From positions 47,537,922-47,601,921 of the forward strand of contig OZ018338.1 of NCBI GenBank assembly GCA_963969495.1: 64,000 nucleotides of DNA. The letters are read 5' to 3'. The position numbers and the translations under genes were made by a program. Positions within the stretch are counted from its first letter, which is position 1. Every line of letters starts with the position of its first letter. The notes under the pieces were generated by a model, which saw nothing but the letters and a program-made list of their open reading frames with translations, did not search any database and had not been told where the DNA came from. The DNA is from Ceratothoa steindachneri. Its lineage: Eukaryota > Arthropoda > Malacostraca > Isopoda > Cymothoidae. Positions 11,740-22,714 of the stretch are shown piece after piece.

Positions 11740-13999
11740 AGCGCTAAAGGCGCTGTCGCCTTCGAGGACTTATTGGGGGAGGTTGGGCTCGCCATGCGAG
11801 TCTTTTCCTCCCTCCGCCTCGAAACCTTAGGCGGGCGCTGTGGCTTTGGAGGCGGGGGGCCCTCTTTTCGAGGAACCACCGTCTCCGAGCCACTCGCTCC
11901 ACCTCGGGGCGTGGGCCAAGGAGCCGAAGCTCGTTTGTTGCTGTGCTCCTTTCGGGGGACAGCTTTAGGAACCCCCGAAGATGGCCTAGCGACCATCTTC
12001 AGGGGTGTTGCCTCCTGTGAGTCTAACGACTCGGTGGAGGCGCTTGGCCGTTTCGCCTTACGGGAAACGGTCACGCTGGGGGAAGAGGGGGGAGCCCTGG
12101 TTTTAGCCGGGGCTGGGTGTGAACCCTTTTTGCCGCCAGCTTTACCAGGGTAGCGCCCGGGTTGGGTAGAGCCCGCAGAAGGGCTCCGAATGGGCGCGGA
12201 AACAACTGTGCTCGTTGGCCTGGATGGGCTAGGAGCAGAGGGTGCCTTTCTAACTACTGAGGCATATGACGTCCCAGGCAGAGACGGGCGCGCCAGGACC
12301 AAGTCCTTTGCCTCGCAGAATGAGAGTCGATCCTGGGCCTGAACGGCCAGGATTTCTTTCTCAAGGAGATATGCACCACATTGCTTTGAAGAAGCAGGGT
12401 GCGGCTCTCCGCAATTGACACACTTGGCCACACACGATTTGGACTTATCGTGTGCGACCTTGGAGCAATTTACACAGACTTCGGGTGACCCCGACTTTGC
12501 ACGTCTACATGAGCGATTCGTATGGCCGAAGCGGTGACAGTAATAGCACCGCCGCGGCAGTGGCACGAATGCCTTTACGCGGTAGTGGTACCAACCGGCA
12601 CGCACCGACTCAGGGAGCTTGTCACAGTCGAACGTGACGAAGAGTGTAGGGGTGGGTCTCGAGGCCCCTCCCTGTCTTCTCAATAACACGTTCGACTTTG
12701 ACCGCACCATGGTCGGCCAGCTCTAGGGTGATGTCCTCAATGGAGTATTCAACGAGTTCCCTCGCATAAACTACTCTTTTCACAAAGTTCATGGTAGAGT
12801 GCGGCGTCACACTCACCGGGGTGCCATGAAGTGTCCGAAGAGCACTTATCTTGGCCGCCTCGGCGGGATTCGCCGCATTCGCCAGAAGGCTCCCGTCCGA
12901 GAAACGGGTTACCTTCGGCTCTCTACCAATTGCACTAGCTAATCCTCTCCTCTGATGGATCATGTTGCCCTTGGACAACATGCTGCCATCAGTGGAGCGA
13001 ATAACGAGGAAGCGTTTGAAGCCAGCGGGCTCGAAAACGCCAGGTAACCTCTGAATCAGGGGCCTCGATGTCATCGAGGCTCCGCCCTGTGCATTCTTGG
13101 TGTAAGTCTTGGTCAGGGGCTCCGCACACGAGGGGGTAGAGATGCCGGATGTGCCGATCTTGGCTTGGTCGCCTACCAAAGTGGCAGCAGACCCATCCGT
13201 CCCCGCAGCCCCAGCGGATGGAGAGGAGCCCCGAGTCTTTTTTCGTCTTTTTAGTCTTTTTTGTCTTTTTCTTTTTTGGAGAGGAGGGCGGGGAATGAAC
13301 CCGCTTCTCACCTTCGCCAGGGGAAGCCCCCAGGCCAGATGGACCGGCCTCAGCCAGGTCCCTCTCCGAAATGGAGAAGGTCCTGGCTGTCGTAGGGGCA
13401 CCTGTCGGCGGAGATCCCTCCCCTCCTTTTACTGCCTCGGAGCCCTCAGCCATTTGAGGACGACCTTGCATAGGGGCGGATTCGGGTTCGGTGCTTGGCG
13501 CCGAGCCCGAATTCCCCCCCATGAAAGGCCCTACCGTCTGAGGCTGGGTCTCCTCAAGGACCATGTCTATCACAGGAGGGGCCTCCAGTTGGCCATCCCC
13601 TCCCAGGACATCGCAGGTCCCCTTGGCAGTGTTGCCGGTCTTGTGTGGGGAGGCACAGGCCTTGACCCCGGCAAGGTTTAAAATTCTTGCCAGCAGGTCT
13701 TTTGAGGGAAGCGACCGAAGGGGCCTGGCTTCCCTCTCCCCCCTAAGGGGGTTTGCCTTACCGAGCCGCTTTGATGGGGAGCGGCTGGCAAAGGGCTGCC
13801 TGCTGGCTTTCTTGGCCTTCCCCTTGGAAAGAAAAGAGGGGATGTCCGCTGGGAGAAGGGAGGTGCCCGAAAGCACCTCCAGAGAAGGGGGTGAGGGGGA
13901 GTCCCCTGCACCCGTAGGTGAAGGAGAGGAGTAAGCCTCCTCTCCGGTTAGAGAAATATGTAGGGTCCCCTGTGCAAGCACAGGGAGGGGGACCTCCAT
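11637..13999 (-). pseudogene. A3 ORF1 (Gag-like zinc-knuckle protein), two frameshifts
   Basis: Best copy for the N-terminal half. From MEVPLP at 13999 it has a Ser/Pro-rich region, a basic region (KKKKTKKTKKTKK, near 13250), then a frame change. The central domain continues in 13401-12622 and the zinc-knuckle part in 12710-11637 after another shift near 12680. Knuckles: CYYCHRFGHTNRSC, CVNCSKVAHDKSKSC and CVNCGEPHPASSKQC. The stop at 11637 lies 103 nt inside ORF2, which starts at 11739. I recognise only the knuckles; the N-terminal half has no family I can name. Confidence 0.85.
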
Positions 14000-14608
14000 T
14001 TTTTCGGTGGAGCTGCCCGAGGGCAGCTATGTCGATGAGCAAGGGGGAGTTAAAGGGGTTTGAGGTTTTATTAATTCATCCATGGGCATGGTGACCCTAT
14101 TTTTGCCACGGGACGCAATAGCTCATCACCTCTTGCAGTTGCCCGCACTGCAAGAGGTGCTTACAGGCCTGGCAGAGCCAGGCGCCGCCATTTCGGACCA
14201 CCCCTCCCGCCTGGTGGCCTGGCAGTCCACTGGCATGGCGGCTCTACCTTAGACACGGCGTAAAAAAATATAGGTTGTGAAGAGGAGAGGAAAAGGGATG
14301 TGTGGAAGGTATGGGTGGGGATGAAGCAGGTTGTTAAAAACCAGCCACCCCAGACCGGAGCTCAGGGGTTAGGGAACATTGTCCCCCACCCCCTCAGCCC
14401 CGATGCGGGACGGTTCGCTGAAAGGAAGGTCAGCATCTACCCTGTTAAATTAGAGGCTGACCAGAGAAAGTTGTGGGAGAGGTTGTGTGAAAAGAGAGGA
14501 AACAAGTGTTTTGAAGGAAGGAAGAGAGGCTAAGCTGGGGCCGGACGGAGTGCTGAATCCCGTCAGCACGGCGGCCAGGATGGCAAATCGCCGCGCCCCT
14601 TACGGGGC
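14000..14608 (-). promoter_or_regulatory. A3 5' UTR and probable internal promoter region
   Basis: About 610 nt between the element 5' end and the ORF1 start. It begins with the hairpin GCCCC-GTAA-GGGGC. Non-LTR elements of this type are normally transcribed from an internal promoter located in the 5' UTR, so this is where promoter elements should be; no TATA box or known initiator can be claimed. The same region is conserved in A2 (14609-15084 part), A4 (28797-29413) and A5 (about 48230-48850). Confidence 0.5.
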
Positions 14609-14620
14609 CGCACTACAAGA
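14609..14620. repeat. Target site duplication of A3, right copy
   Basis: CGCACTACAAGA, matching 7714-7725 at 11 of 12 positions. The A2 5' UTR resumes here. Confidence 0.85.
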
Positions 14621-15084
14621 GGTGCTTACAGGCCCGGCAGAGCCAGGGTCCACCATTCGGGACCACCAGTCCCGCCTGGTGGCCTGGCAGTCCATCGGCA
14701 TGGCGGCTCCACCTTGGATACGGCGTAAAATTGATAGAATGTGAAGAGGAGAGGGAAAGGGATGTGAGGAAGGTATGGGTGGGGATGAAGCAGGTTGTTA
14801 AAAAACCTCCATCCCGAACTTGAGCTCAGGGGTTAGGGAACAATGTCCCCTCCCCCCTCAGCCCCGATCCGGGGTGGTTGGCTTGAGATAAACGTCAGCA
14901 TCTACCCTGTGAAATTAGAGGCTGACCAGAGAAAGTTGTGGGAGAGGTTGTATGAAAAGCGACTAGGTAAGGGAGAAATCGGGCTATCTGAAGGAAGGAA
15001 GAGAGGCTAAGCTGGGGCCGGACGGAGCGCTGGATCCCGTCAGCACGGTGGCCAGGATGGCAAATCGCCGCGCCCCTTACGGGG
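14609..15084 (-). mobile_element. Element A copy A2, detached 5' end
   Basis: Continuation of the A2 5' UTR on the far side of A3. It runs to the family 5' terminus, here CCCCTTACGGGG on the plus strand ending at 15084; the last C of the terminal hairpin is replaced by T. Together with 3696-7725 it gives the full 5' UTR of A2. Confidence 0.88.
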
Positions 15085-15690
15085 TGGCTAATCACAACAC
15101 CGCTGTCTTTATTTTTCCATTTTCACATACTTCTAAGAGAAACAAGTCTTCCCTTTACCCCATAGTGACGAAGGTTACCTTACCTGTTCTCTTGTTGGTG
15201 TCAAAAACACTAAATGGATCTTGAAGTCCCCCTCCCCCCTCCACAAAAATTCGAATAGCTCCTGGTGCCCTCTATTTCACCAGCGATAGTGATGCTGATC
15301 GTAATTATCCGTTCAGGGATGCCGTGGGGTCTTTTCTGTTGAAGAGACGGATGGCGTTCCCTTCCTACCTATCTAAATGAGCTGAGGTATTGATTACAAT
15401 AATTATATTTGACATTAGGAAAATAGTTATGCGGTTCCACATTTCAATGATAAGAAGGTTTAGTTTTGCGTTAAGGAATTAATAATAATGCTCTATTCTC
15501 TGAATGGTACTCTTTAAGGGGATGGGACTTCACCGAGCACTCCATTTATCAATTAGGAAAAAGCTTGTAAGAAGAGGTGGGACTTAACGGAACGCTTGAA
15601 GGTATTATGCGAAGGGGGGTTGGGGGGGGGAAGGGTAGTATTTTACAGCAGGAAAAAGTTACCACATTCTCGGGGCAAATAGATAGATCG
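15085..15690. other. No gene seen
   Basis: AT-rich sequence with many stop codons in all frames. It holds a C-rich run (15226-15242) and a G-rich run (15616-15632). I see no recognisable repeat or RNA gene. Confidence 0.5.
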
Positions 15691-15960
15691 CATGATCACC
15701 CATGCAGTACAGACGACTGCGAGGAGCAATGAGTAGGGGAGCAGTGCCACAATATAAGCTTCTGAGATCTGGAAAGGGTAAAATAGGAGGACATGTAGGA
15801 GGGAGCAGCAGTATTCAAGAAGTTATATGTAAGAACAAGGACCTTAAAGGTAGTTTGTATCAATGGGCAGCCAATGCAGTTTTCGAAGCAAAGGAGTCGC
15901 ACGAGTGAAACGTCCCCGACGGCGAACTATAGCGGTGATGTTACCAGTTTATGGCGGGTT
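15690..15960 (-). pseudogene. Relic of an L2-like RT C-terminal region
   Basis: The minus strand reads ENCIGCPLIQTTFKVLVLTYNFLNTAAPSYMSSYF. This resembles the block after the RT core of L2/CR1 elements (HWLPI..R..FK.L.L.YK.LN..APSYL). The first residues are altered (IGCPLI for LHWLPI). Only about 60 codons are readable. It is an old isolated fragment and cannot be assigned to element B with confidence. Confidence 0.55.
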
Positions 15961-16784
15961 GGTTACCAGTTTATTTGAATGAGAGATTATCTGACTCCAA
16001 AGATGATTCTTCAAGGCTACTCTTATTGTAGTCTGGGCTTACTGAAGGTTTACGGGTAATTGAGGTGAAGAAGGACTTTGAGATAGGAGGTAGCAAAAAT
16101 ATACTTTTATTCGAGCAAGGGCCTTTTAAAGCAGCAAACGGCACGTCAATAAGTACTTTGCGGGCGACAAGTAGGTCTTCTTAATTGACGCAAAGTATTG
16201 AATTCTAGAGCGACAAGATTCCGTAAAGCTATGATGAGAACGAATTGATCTTAATGTCTTAACATAATTTCACGGATGACAAAAGCCACAAGGGCCTATC
16301 AAAGGTCATCCGTATCCATCAAATCCCACCCACTGAATCAAACTTCTCTTTTTCCCAAATAATAATAATAATAATAATCTTGATATCTCCCTTGCACGAC
16401 TATATATACGGTTTCATTTCCAGGGGGTGTGGCCTCGACTCCCCTGCGGGACAAGCCTCCGTCGTCGGGCTCATTAGTTCCACCCACTGGGGGGAGTTAC
16501 GGCACAGCTGTGTATTTACAATATACTTACATATTTCAGATAATTTTATCTCTATTCTATGAACCTATTTTACAAATCTGTGTTATAATTTCCTTTGGTT
16601 GGATTTTGTGTTTACCCAGTTGCTTCGTAGCCTCCCGTCTTTTGATAACTCTATCCCAAGACGCGAATTGTTTGTTTTTGCGTTTCCTCTTATTGACTCA
16701 GGTGTCCAATTTGATATTTGTTCGTATATTTGTGCCTACCTGCGCGCTACTCCGACCAACGCTTATCTTATTTTATTCATACAA

Positions 16785-16835
<51 letters not shown>

Positions 16836-17520
16836 GTCTCCACTTCTGTATACAAATTAATATAAACAAATTGATATGTGTTTTCATCTACTTATTATGA
16901 TATTATACATAGTATTCCTGTTATTCACATGACAGGCAATTTATTCAGATTTGCCCAGTCCACCGATCGTCCATTTTGTGGAGTTCTCGTTAAGCCTATT
17001 AATCCTGCAATTTTTGGTGCTAGGAGCCTACCTATTATATAACACGCTCCCTATAGAACAAATGGACTACAAGGTTTTGGACCAGATCCAGAGGTCAAAG
17101 AGTGGAAGCCTATGATTCAGCGAGATGGAAGTTACAGTAGTAAAAGCGACAGGTTACGAAGGCAATAATGGCAATCTCAAAACTGTTCTGGTCTAAATGT
17201 GAAAGGGTGCGGCTTAAATTACTGAGAAAGTATAGAGTTGATATAAAACGATGGCAGCATGAGGTTTGAGAGAGATATTTAATTGCATCACAAAAGCGAA
17301 AAGGGAGCCACCAAGGTTCAGAGAGGGAGCAATAGTTTGCAGCAACCACATACTCATGAGTATTTATCAACCCAAACCCCCCTTCCATCACTTAAATTAC
17401 CATCAGACGCCTAAAAAAGATTTCGAACTAGACTGCTGAACCTATTCAATGCGTCCCTTGGAATGGGATACTTTCCTAACAGCCTAGAGGCTTTGCAAAT
17501 AATTTTCATTCCCTAGCTTG
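15961..17520. other. Mostly AT-rich DNA without genes
   Basis: Contains a short (AAT)n run at 16360-16378 and a (TA)n tract at 16789-16829. A GC-richer patch at 16420-16510 has no recognisable identity. No coding region is supported. Confidence 0.5.
16789..16829. repeat. (TA)n microsatellite, 41 bp
   Basis: Uninterrupted TA dinucleotides. Confidence 0.95.
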
Positions 17521-18130
17521 GAAAGATGGCGAATCAGGTGAAGAACTTTAGACCAATCTCATTCCTGGTAATCATTGCAAAGGTCTCTGAGAAAATTCTT
17601 AGCACTAGACTCACGACCCTCTAGCGATCCCCTCTCTTTTAAACGAAGAAAAACACAGGTTAACGGAGACTTCCATAGCCCTATTGTACCAACACGCATC
17701 AAAAAGGCTAGCAAAGGGGTGCATGGTAGATGTCGTCTGCAGATATATAAGGAAGGCCTTGCATAAAGTTTCGATCGAGTGCCTGAAATACAAACTCTAG
17801 AGATTGAGACTTGTGCTCCACTGCAAAGAAATCCTTTGTAACTACTTGACCAACAAGCGAGATGTCAACGCTTTCGAGAAGCCTCTCGGTGAGTCCTTCG
17901 AACTCGTATCTGGCGCCCCACAGAGGTTTTCTCAGCCACACTCTTTTCGCCATATACACAGGGGACCTATGTACCAAAACTACTAAATTATCAAACAATA
18001 AACATATAACATGCAGACCTTTGTCACCCAGGTCATGGGCCGACAGACAAACTCTAAAATCATGATGCCTATAGCTATGGCGGCCGAAACAGAAATGACC
18101 TTCAGGTATGAACAACGCTGAAAGGGCCAA
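17521..18130 (+). pseudogene. Decayed non-LTR reverse transcriptase, plus strand
   Basis: Translating through stops and frame changes gives RT landmarks in order: NFRPISFLVIIAKVSEKIL (RT block 1-2, about 17540-17600), KVSIECLKYKL (after the motif A region, about 17765-17800), SGAPQR.FLSHTLFAIYTGDL (motif B region, about 17910-17970), then TQVMGRQTNSKIMM (past motif C, about 18025-18065). The YxDD motif itself is lost. It is not element A, B or C. The clade cannot be fixed from these blocks. Confidence 0.6.
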
Positions 18131-19853
18131 GGCAACTTGGCAAAAATTACAGGAGTGCCAATCGGACTAAACTGGACCGCTCCCCTCAACATTGACAAAT
18201 TGACTATTCGCTACGTATCTTCGTCATGGGTTTCAGCCTATCCAAACTCATCATGAAAATACACATTAGCACAAGAATTGGACTGATCTTACTTAACTCG
18301 ACAAGCTCAGCCGATTTTGATACTGCATAGAAAACAAAACAAAATTATACTCAAGACTAGTAAGATCTAAACTGGTATACCCTACAATACCCCTCAGCAC
18401 AGCATCAAATAGCATTATGACCAAACAGCAAAGGGTGCAGGATCGAGGACTCCAGTTCACCACAAACACAAAATAAAAAGAGTTCCGGGCCTCTAAAAGC
18501 TTTCAAGAAGAAAAAGGATAGAATACGTCAACACTTTCTTACAGAAAAGGAGTCGAGATATATGTGACAGGCACGCTGAAAACCTTCATTGTAAACACTG
18601 GCAGGCCTTGATCCAGAGGTAGACGGAGGCAGGTTCAAATACTACCTGCCAAACCCAAGAACAGCAGAACCAAGCAAAGGTACAAGTGTCCTGGGAGAAT
18701 CCTGAAGAATCATATTCAAATACAAAAAAAAATCAAACTCAGAAAACTTCAGAAGAAGAACAACACATAAAATAAGAAAAATATCATAATAAAGATCTCA
18801 AATGAGACAATGAAAACTGTGAGGGGATGCCCCTCGAGAGACCAGCGTGAGAGGATGCCCCCCGAAATACCACTTTCAGCCCCTTCGCTCCAAACCACGT
18901 ACTCCTTAGCGTGGCAATTTTAGAATCATCTAGAAGGAAGCTGTCCCGCGCTGAGTCTCTGGACCCAGGTGTATTTGCTCGTTCGGGATGCACCTCGCTC
19001 TCCACCCCCTACCACCCCGCGATGGCGCCAAATTCTCCCCCCATGCCCCACAAGCATGTATGTTTTTCCCCCGATTGCGGCCCGTATACCCAACCCCCTA
19101 TTCTGAGGCAAACTTCACTGTCCGATCCAACTCGTTATCTCGAAGTAAGTTTGCGTATACTGACGCCGAGAATCCTCTGGGGACGGCCATTCTCTGGGGC
19201 TATCTAACGGACCAGCCGCCTGGCTATTAAACCCTGCGTCCGCCATTCATCAAGGAGATTGAGAGTCTGACAGTCCCTCCGTTGAGACCGTTTTGTCTGT
19301 TCCCACGCGAAGTCTCGCAACCCCTGTTCGAGTCGTACCTCGTCGTTAAGCTTTGGCCACTGTTGAGAGGAAAGCTATCGTGCCACTTTATTCCCGGAGA
19401 ATTGTGCCCCCCTCCCCCTCTTTTCGCACCCCCCTTCATGACTCCCGTTCCCAGTGTCTGAGACTCCATGCCGAGCCGCAGAGCCATCTCGTGTTTGAGA
19501 TTCCATCTCTCTGGAGCAGAGAAAATCTTGTTACTCAACAAGAAGTACTCAAATACCCCATCTATGAGTCCTCCTCGTCAGGACTCACTAGAAGTATCTC
19601 CTTAAAGACCTGTGCCGTTGGTCTTTCCACTCCGAACAATACTAAGCTTCAAGGTAAAGCAATTTTGCTTGTAATCCCCTGATTACAACCGCCTTCAATC
19701 GTTATCTATATCCCCTTTTGAATTGACTTCCCGCTCAAACTTATATAATATCCATTGTTCGATTTAACGATAATTTTGCACTTCTCGCTTAGCTTTGTCA
19801 TATTGTAAACTGTCATGATCCAATTAACTATCCTTATAGAGCAATTTGTTTCC

Positions 19854-19856
<3 letters not shown>
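18131..19856. other. No gene seen; GC-richer block at about 18810-19480
   Basis: AT-rich at first, then a GC-richer, C-run-rich block. A perfect inverted repeat TTGTAATC/GATTACAA with a CCCT spacer lies at about 19669-19688. Short open frames here have no recognisable features. The GC-rich block could be a piece of an LTR or UTR, but nothing proves it. Confidence 0.4.

Positions 19857-19948
<92 letters not shown>
19857..19948. repeat. (TA)n microsatellite, 92 bp
   Basis: Pure TA tract next to the end of the Penelope-like fragment. Confidence 0.95.
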
Positions 19949-19951
<3 letters not shown>

Positions 19952-20040
19952 ATATGAGTTGCTGCTGACCAGTCTAATCTTCAATTTCACGGTGAAGGTA
20001 AGGACACATAGGAGGCTGAGGTATATGTGATTTATTTATA

Positions 20041-20078
20041 GAACAACGTTTCGGGCGTATCACGCATCTTCAGGTTCT
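20041..20078 (-). ncRNA. Hammerhead-ribozyme-like motif of a Penelope-like element
   Basis: The minus strand reads CTGAAGA, then a small hairpin GCGT-GAT-ACGC, then CGAAAC. This is the order of the hammerhead core (CUGANGA, helix II, GAAA). Helix II is imperfect next to the core (unpaired T and CC). Flanking TAGAAC and GTTCTA are complementary. Penelope-like elements are known to carry hammerhead motifs. Self-cleavage cannot be judged from this, and helix I and III partners are not clear. Confidence 0.4.
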
Positions 20079-20173
20079 AAAACATAAATTAATCTAATAC
20101 AGTTAAAGAATATCAAAAATATTAAAAATAATTAGGTTAAGACTATGTAGGTAAATCAAAAATTAGAAAATAG

Positions 20174-20400
20174 CTCAGGAATTTAAAAGGCAAGAGAATC
20201 AAATTATCAATCTAATATAACACTATTTAAAAGAAAAAGAAAAAGTAAATAATTACAGTATAATATTGCTTACCGATAACTCAGGAATTTAAAAGGCAAG
20301 ATAATCAAATTATCAATCTAATGTAATCACTATTGACACAAAAAAAAAGAAGCCAAAACACAAAAGTAAAAAATTACAGTACAATATTGCTTACCGATGA
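20174..20400. repeat. Tandem duplication, unit about 106-120 bp
   Basis: Two copies beginning CTCAGGAATTTAAAAGGCAA (20174 and 20280) and ending at TTGCTTACCGAT. They differ by small indels in A-rich parts. Located in the 3' region of the Penelope-like fragment. Confidence 0.85.
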
Positions 20401-20523
20401 AGTTCAGGAGAAATCACAAAGTGAAGAAATTATAAAGAATGTGGCTTAAAGAAGGATAGGAATTTGATTGGTTGGTTGTTAAATAAGAGAAGGTTGGTTG
20501 GTTGTTGAATGAGGTAATTAAAA

Positions 20524-20748
20524 TTAAGAAATAAGAAGGGGAACAGCGGTATTATCTATGTTGAGTGTAGGATATTTTGTACGTATTAGTAGGGATTCCA
20601 AAATTCTTAGACTATATTCATTGTTATTATGACCAATTATTTTGAAGTTATCTATGGAACATTCTGTCTTGCATTGTATAATATGATTTCTAATTACAGA
20701 AGCTTTCTTCTTAGACAATATTTTTCCAGTGCAATGGCTTATTCCCAT
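20524..20748 (-). pseudogene. Penelope-like GIY-YIG endonuclease C-terminal fragment
   Basis: The 74-codon frame contains GISHCTGKILSKKKAS, then RNHIIQCK, FKIIGHNNNEYSLRILESL and IRTKYPTLN. This is the typical end of the Penelope-like GIY-YIG domain: an H..C block, F.I, a Glu (E in RILES) and P.LN. The GIY and YIG motifs and the whole RT are missing upstream. This domain would cut target DNA for Penelope-like retrotransposition. Confidence 0.65.
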
Positions 20749-20850
20749 TTATTATATATATTAAAATTATATTTAGGGGCCTTGATCTTCATATATCCTT
20801 TGAACTGCAACTTGGCAAGACATTAGATAAATCCAGGTCAGTCGTAAACG

Positions 20851-22414
20851 TACTCTAAAAATAATCAAGGAGGCGGCCTTCCACTCCTTTAATTGCTCCA
20901 AAGCATATAACAGACGGACTCGGGTCGGTTATCTGCCCGTGTTCGTGTATAACCGCCCTTACTCCGAGCGAGTCTTCATAGGCATACCTTGACAACAGCA
21001 AAAGAAAGACTACAGCCATGGCCAAAATGGGAAATGGGGGGAGTTTATCCATTTTTTTTTAATTTACATGATAGGAATAATTATTCTAATATATAAATTA
21101 TTGCAGGTAAATTAAATTGTCGGCATTTCAAAAGTAATAAGAAAAGACTGCTTTCCTTCGCTGAATCCAAGGTAGCTTTCTGCTGAACTTGTTCCTGTAG
21201 GAGATGAGTTTAAGTTTTTGAAGCTTTGCTATTCGATGAAAAGGCTAAAATAATGACAAATATCGATTAAATGAATGATGTGTAATTATAATCTATTTCG
21301 TAATATTTTTTAAATAAATGTTTGAATCTTTTTCAATTTCAGAAATGATTCTTTTCAAACAAATGCGTCAAACCATTGTTGCTCTGCACCAAAGTAACCT
21401 TAAATTCAAAGAGATAGTTGCGTAAGGTATTTATTGCATTAAGTATCATTAATAATATAAAAATTTAAATTACATTCCTGTGAAGAAGTCTTCTGGTTGC
21501 CCAAGAGCTTCAAATGAACCCCAAAATCACCTAATGGTAGGATCCAAGCTCAAGGATAGGGTTACACTCAGTGCCAAGCTTGCTCACGATTAGAAATAGG
21601 CAGCTGCGAACGCTTCAGCTCGCACAGTGAGGCTGAGAGTTTCGACAAAGGTCTCGAGTCGAGAAAGGCTGCGAAGAAGCCTCGTCTCACCAAGAAGAAC
21701 CTTACGGATGGGCTTGACCTTTGTAGGAAATATAAAGAATGACTGTAACAGACTGGGGTAGAGTGAGACTCTCTGATGAAGCTCCCTTACGCTTGTTTGG
21801 AGCTTCTGGAAGATTCCGAGTTAGGAGGAGAAAAGGGGGCGTTTTCACGAGTCCTGTGTCATGTGCCCATAGAGAAGCATCGGGGCACACTCCATATTTG
21901 AGGATGCTTCTCATCTAATGGAACTAGAGCTTTAATTCTTTTGCCCAAGAACACTACTATGAACTCAAAATGGTACAAAACGTGCTTCATCGGCACCTTT
22001 TCCCTACAGTTCAGGACTAATTTGGTTATAATAACTGTATTTTCAGCATGGTGGCGCGCCTTGACTTAAAGTAAAAACAATAGCAAAGTTCTGGAATGAA
22101 ACTTAAATCAAACTTTTAGGACCATGGTTCGTGATTTGGCTAGATTTAAACCTGATAAATAATACTGGCTACACCAAATTTATTGCTTAAGTTTTATTAG
22201 ATGACCTAGGACAATTTTGATGTGCTGAATCCAAAAATCACATTAGTTTTGCTCAACAGGTCAACTTTTTGATTTATCGCAACATGATGTTTTTTACATG
22301 TAGGTACGGGTATTTTCTATTTATATGATGCAAAAATCTTTCTTATTTCTTTAAATAAACGAATTATGAAAAGTTTACATGCGGCAACTCTTTACTAACT
22401 GGTATTTTATTTTT
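20851..22414. other. No gene seen
   Basis: AT-rich single-copy-looking DNA. Short open frames (for example 20855-21052 and 21702-21914, minus) show no recognisable domain. The last bases, up to 22426, are the flank of A4 and the original upstream flank of the family copy that starts at 29426. Confidence 0.5.
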
Positions 22415-22415
22415 G

Positions 22416-22426
22416 CCTGTGAATGA
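22416..22426. repeat. Target site duplication of A4, left copy
   Basis: CCTGTGAATGA, identical to 29414-29424. A preceding G is also shared with the element end, so the length is 11-12 bp. Confidence 0.9.
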
Positions 22427-22450
22427 TTTTTTTTTTTTTTTTTTTTTTTT

Positions 22451-22520
22451 AAGAGCTCATCTGGCGACTGCCTACTTGGGCATTAGTCGCCGTATTAAAA
22501 CTGGCCTAGTTCTAGGCTAC
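22451..22520 (-). other. Conserved 3'-terminal stem-loops of element A
   Basis: Just inside the poly(A) tail are two inverted repeats: GGCGACT..AGTCGCC and GCCTAG-TT-CTAGGC. Equivalent structures lie at 7745-7800 (A3, degenerate), 43150-43215 (A5) and 60515-60585 (A6). Non-LTR reverse transcriptases often recognise 3' UTR structure, so a role as the RT binding site is plausible. Confidence 0.6.
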
Positions 22521-22714
22521 TTTAAAGTGAAATTAAAGAGAGAGAAAAAAAAAAACAACAACACCCCAAAAGGGGGAAAGGAAGCAAGCTGGTGCGTCGG
22601 GGAGAGGTCCCCCCGGCGCAGGAGCGTGACACTAAAGAAAAACAAACAAACAAACAAACAAACAAAAAACAAAAAATGCAAAAAAACAACAAAAAAAAAA
22701 CAAACAAACCTTGC

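Larger units (their letters stand above)
7726..14608 (-). mobile_element. Element A copy A3, full length (6883 bp), nested in the A2 5' UTR
   Basis: Complete minus-strand copy. The 5' end is the hairpin GCCCCGTAAGGGGC (minus strand, 14608-14595) and the 3' end is a poly(A) tract of 12. A 12-bp target site duplication flanks it. Both ORFs are present but frameshifted. The 3' UTR is of the A3/A5 type, rich in CAACAA/AATAA with no GC-rich block. It sits inside the 5' UTR of A2, so A2 was there first. Confidence 0.93.
19949..20850 (-). mobile_element. Penelope-like element fragment
   Basis: Minus strand. It holds the end of a GIY-YIG-type endonuclease frame (20748-20524), an AT-rich 3' region with a tandem duplication, and a hammerhead-like motif at 20041-20078. 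This order (endonuclease tail, then ribozyme-like motif) fits Penelope-like retroelements. The RT part is absent, so it is 5'-truncated. The upper boundary is approximate. Confidence 0.6.

Noticed and set aside
19320..19350. tRNA-like B box (GTTCGAGTC) suggesting a tRNA or SINE
   Set aside because: No matching A box at the right distance and no cloverleaf could be drawn.
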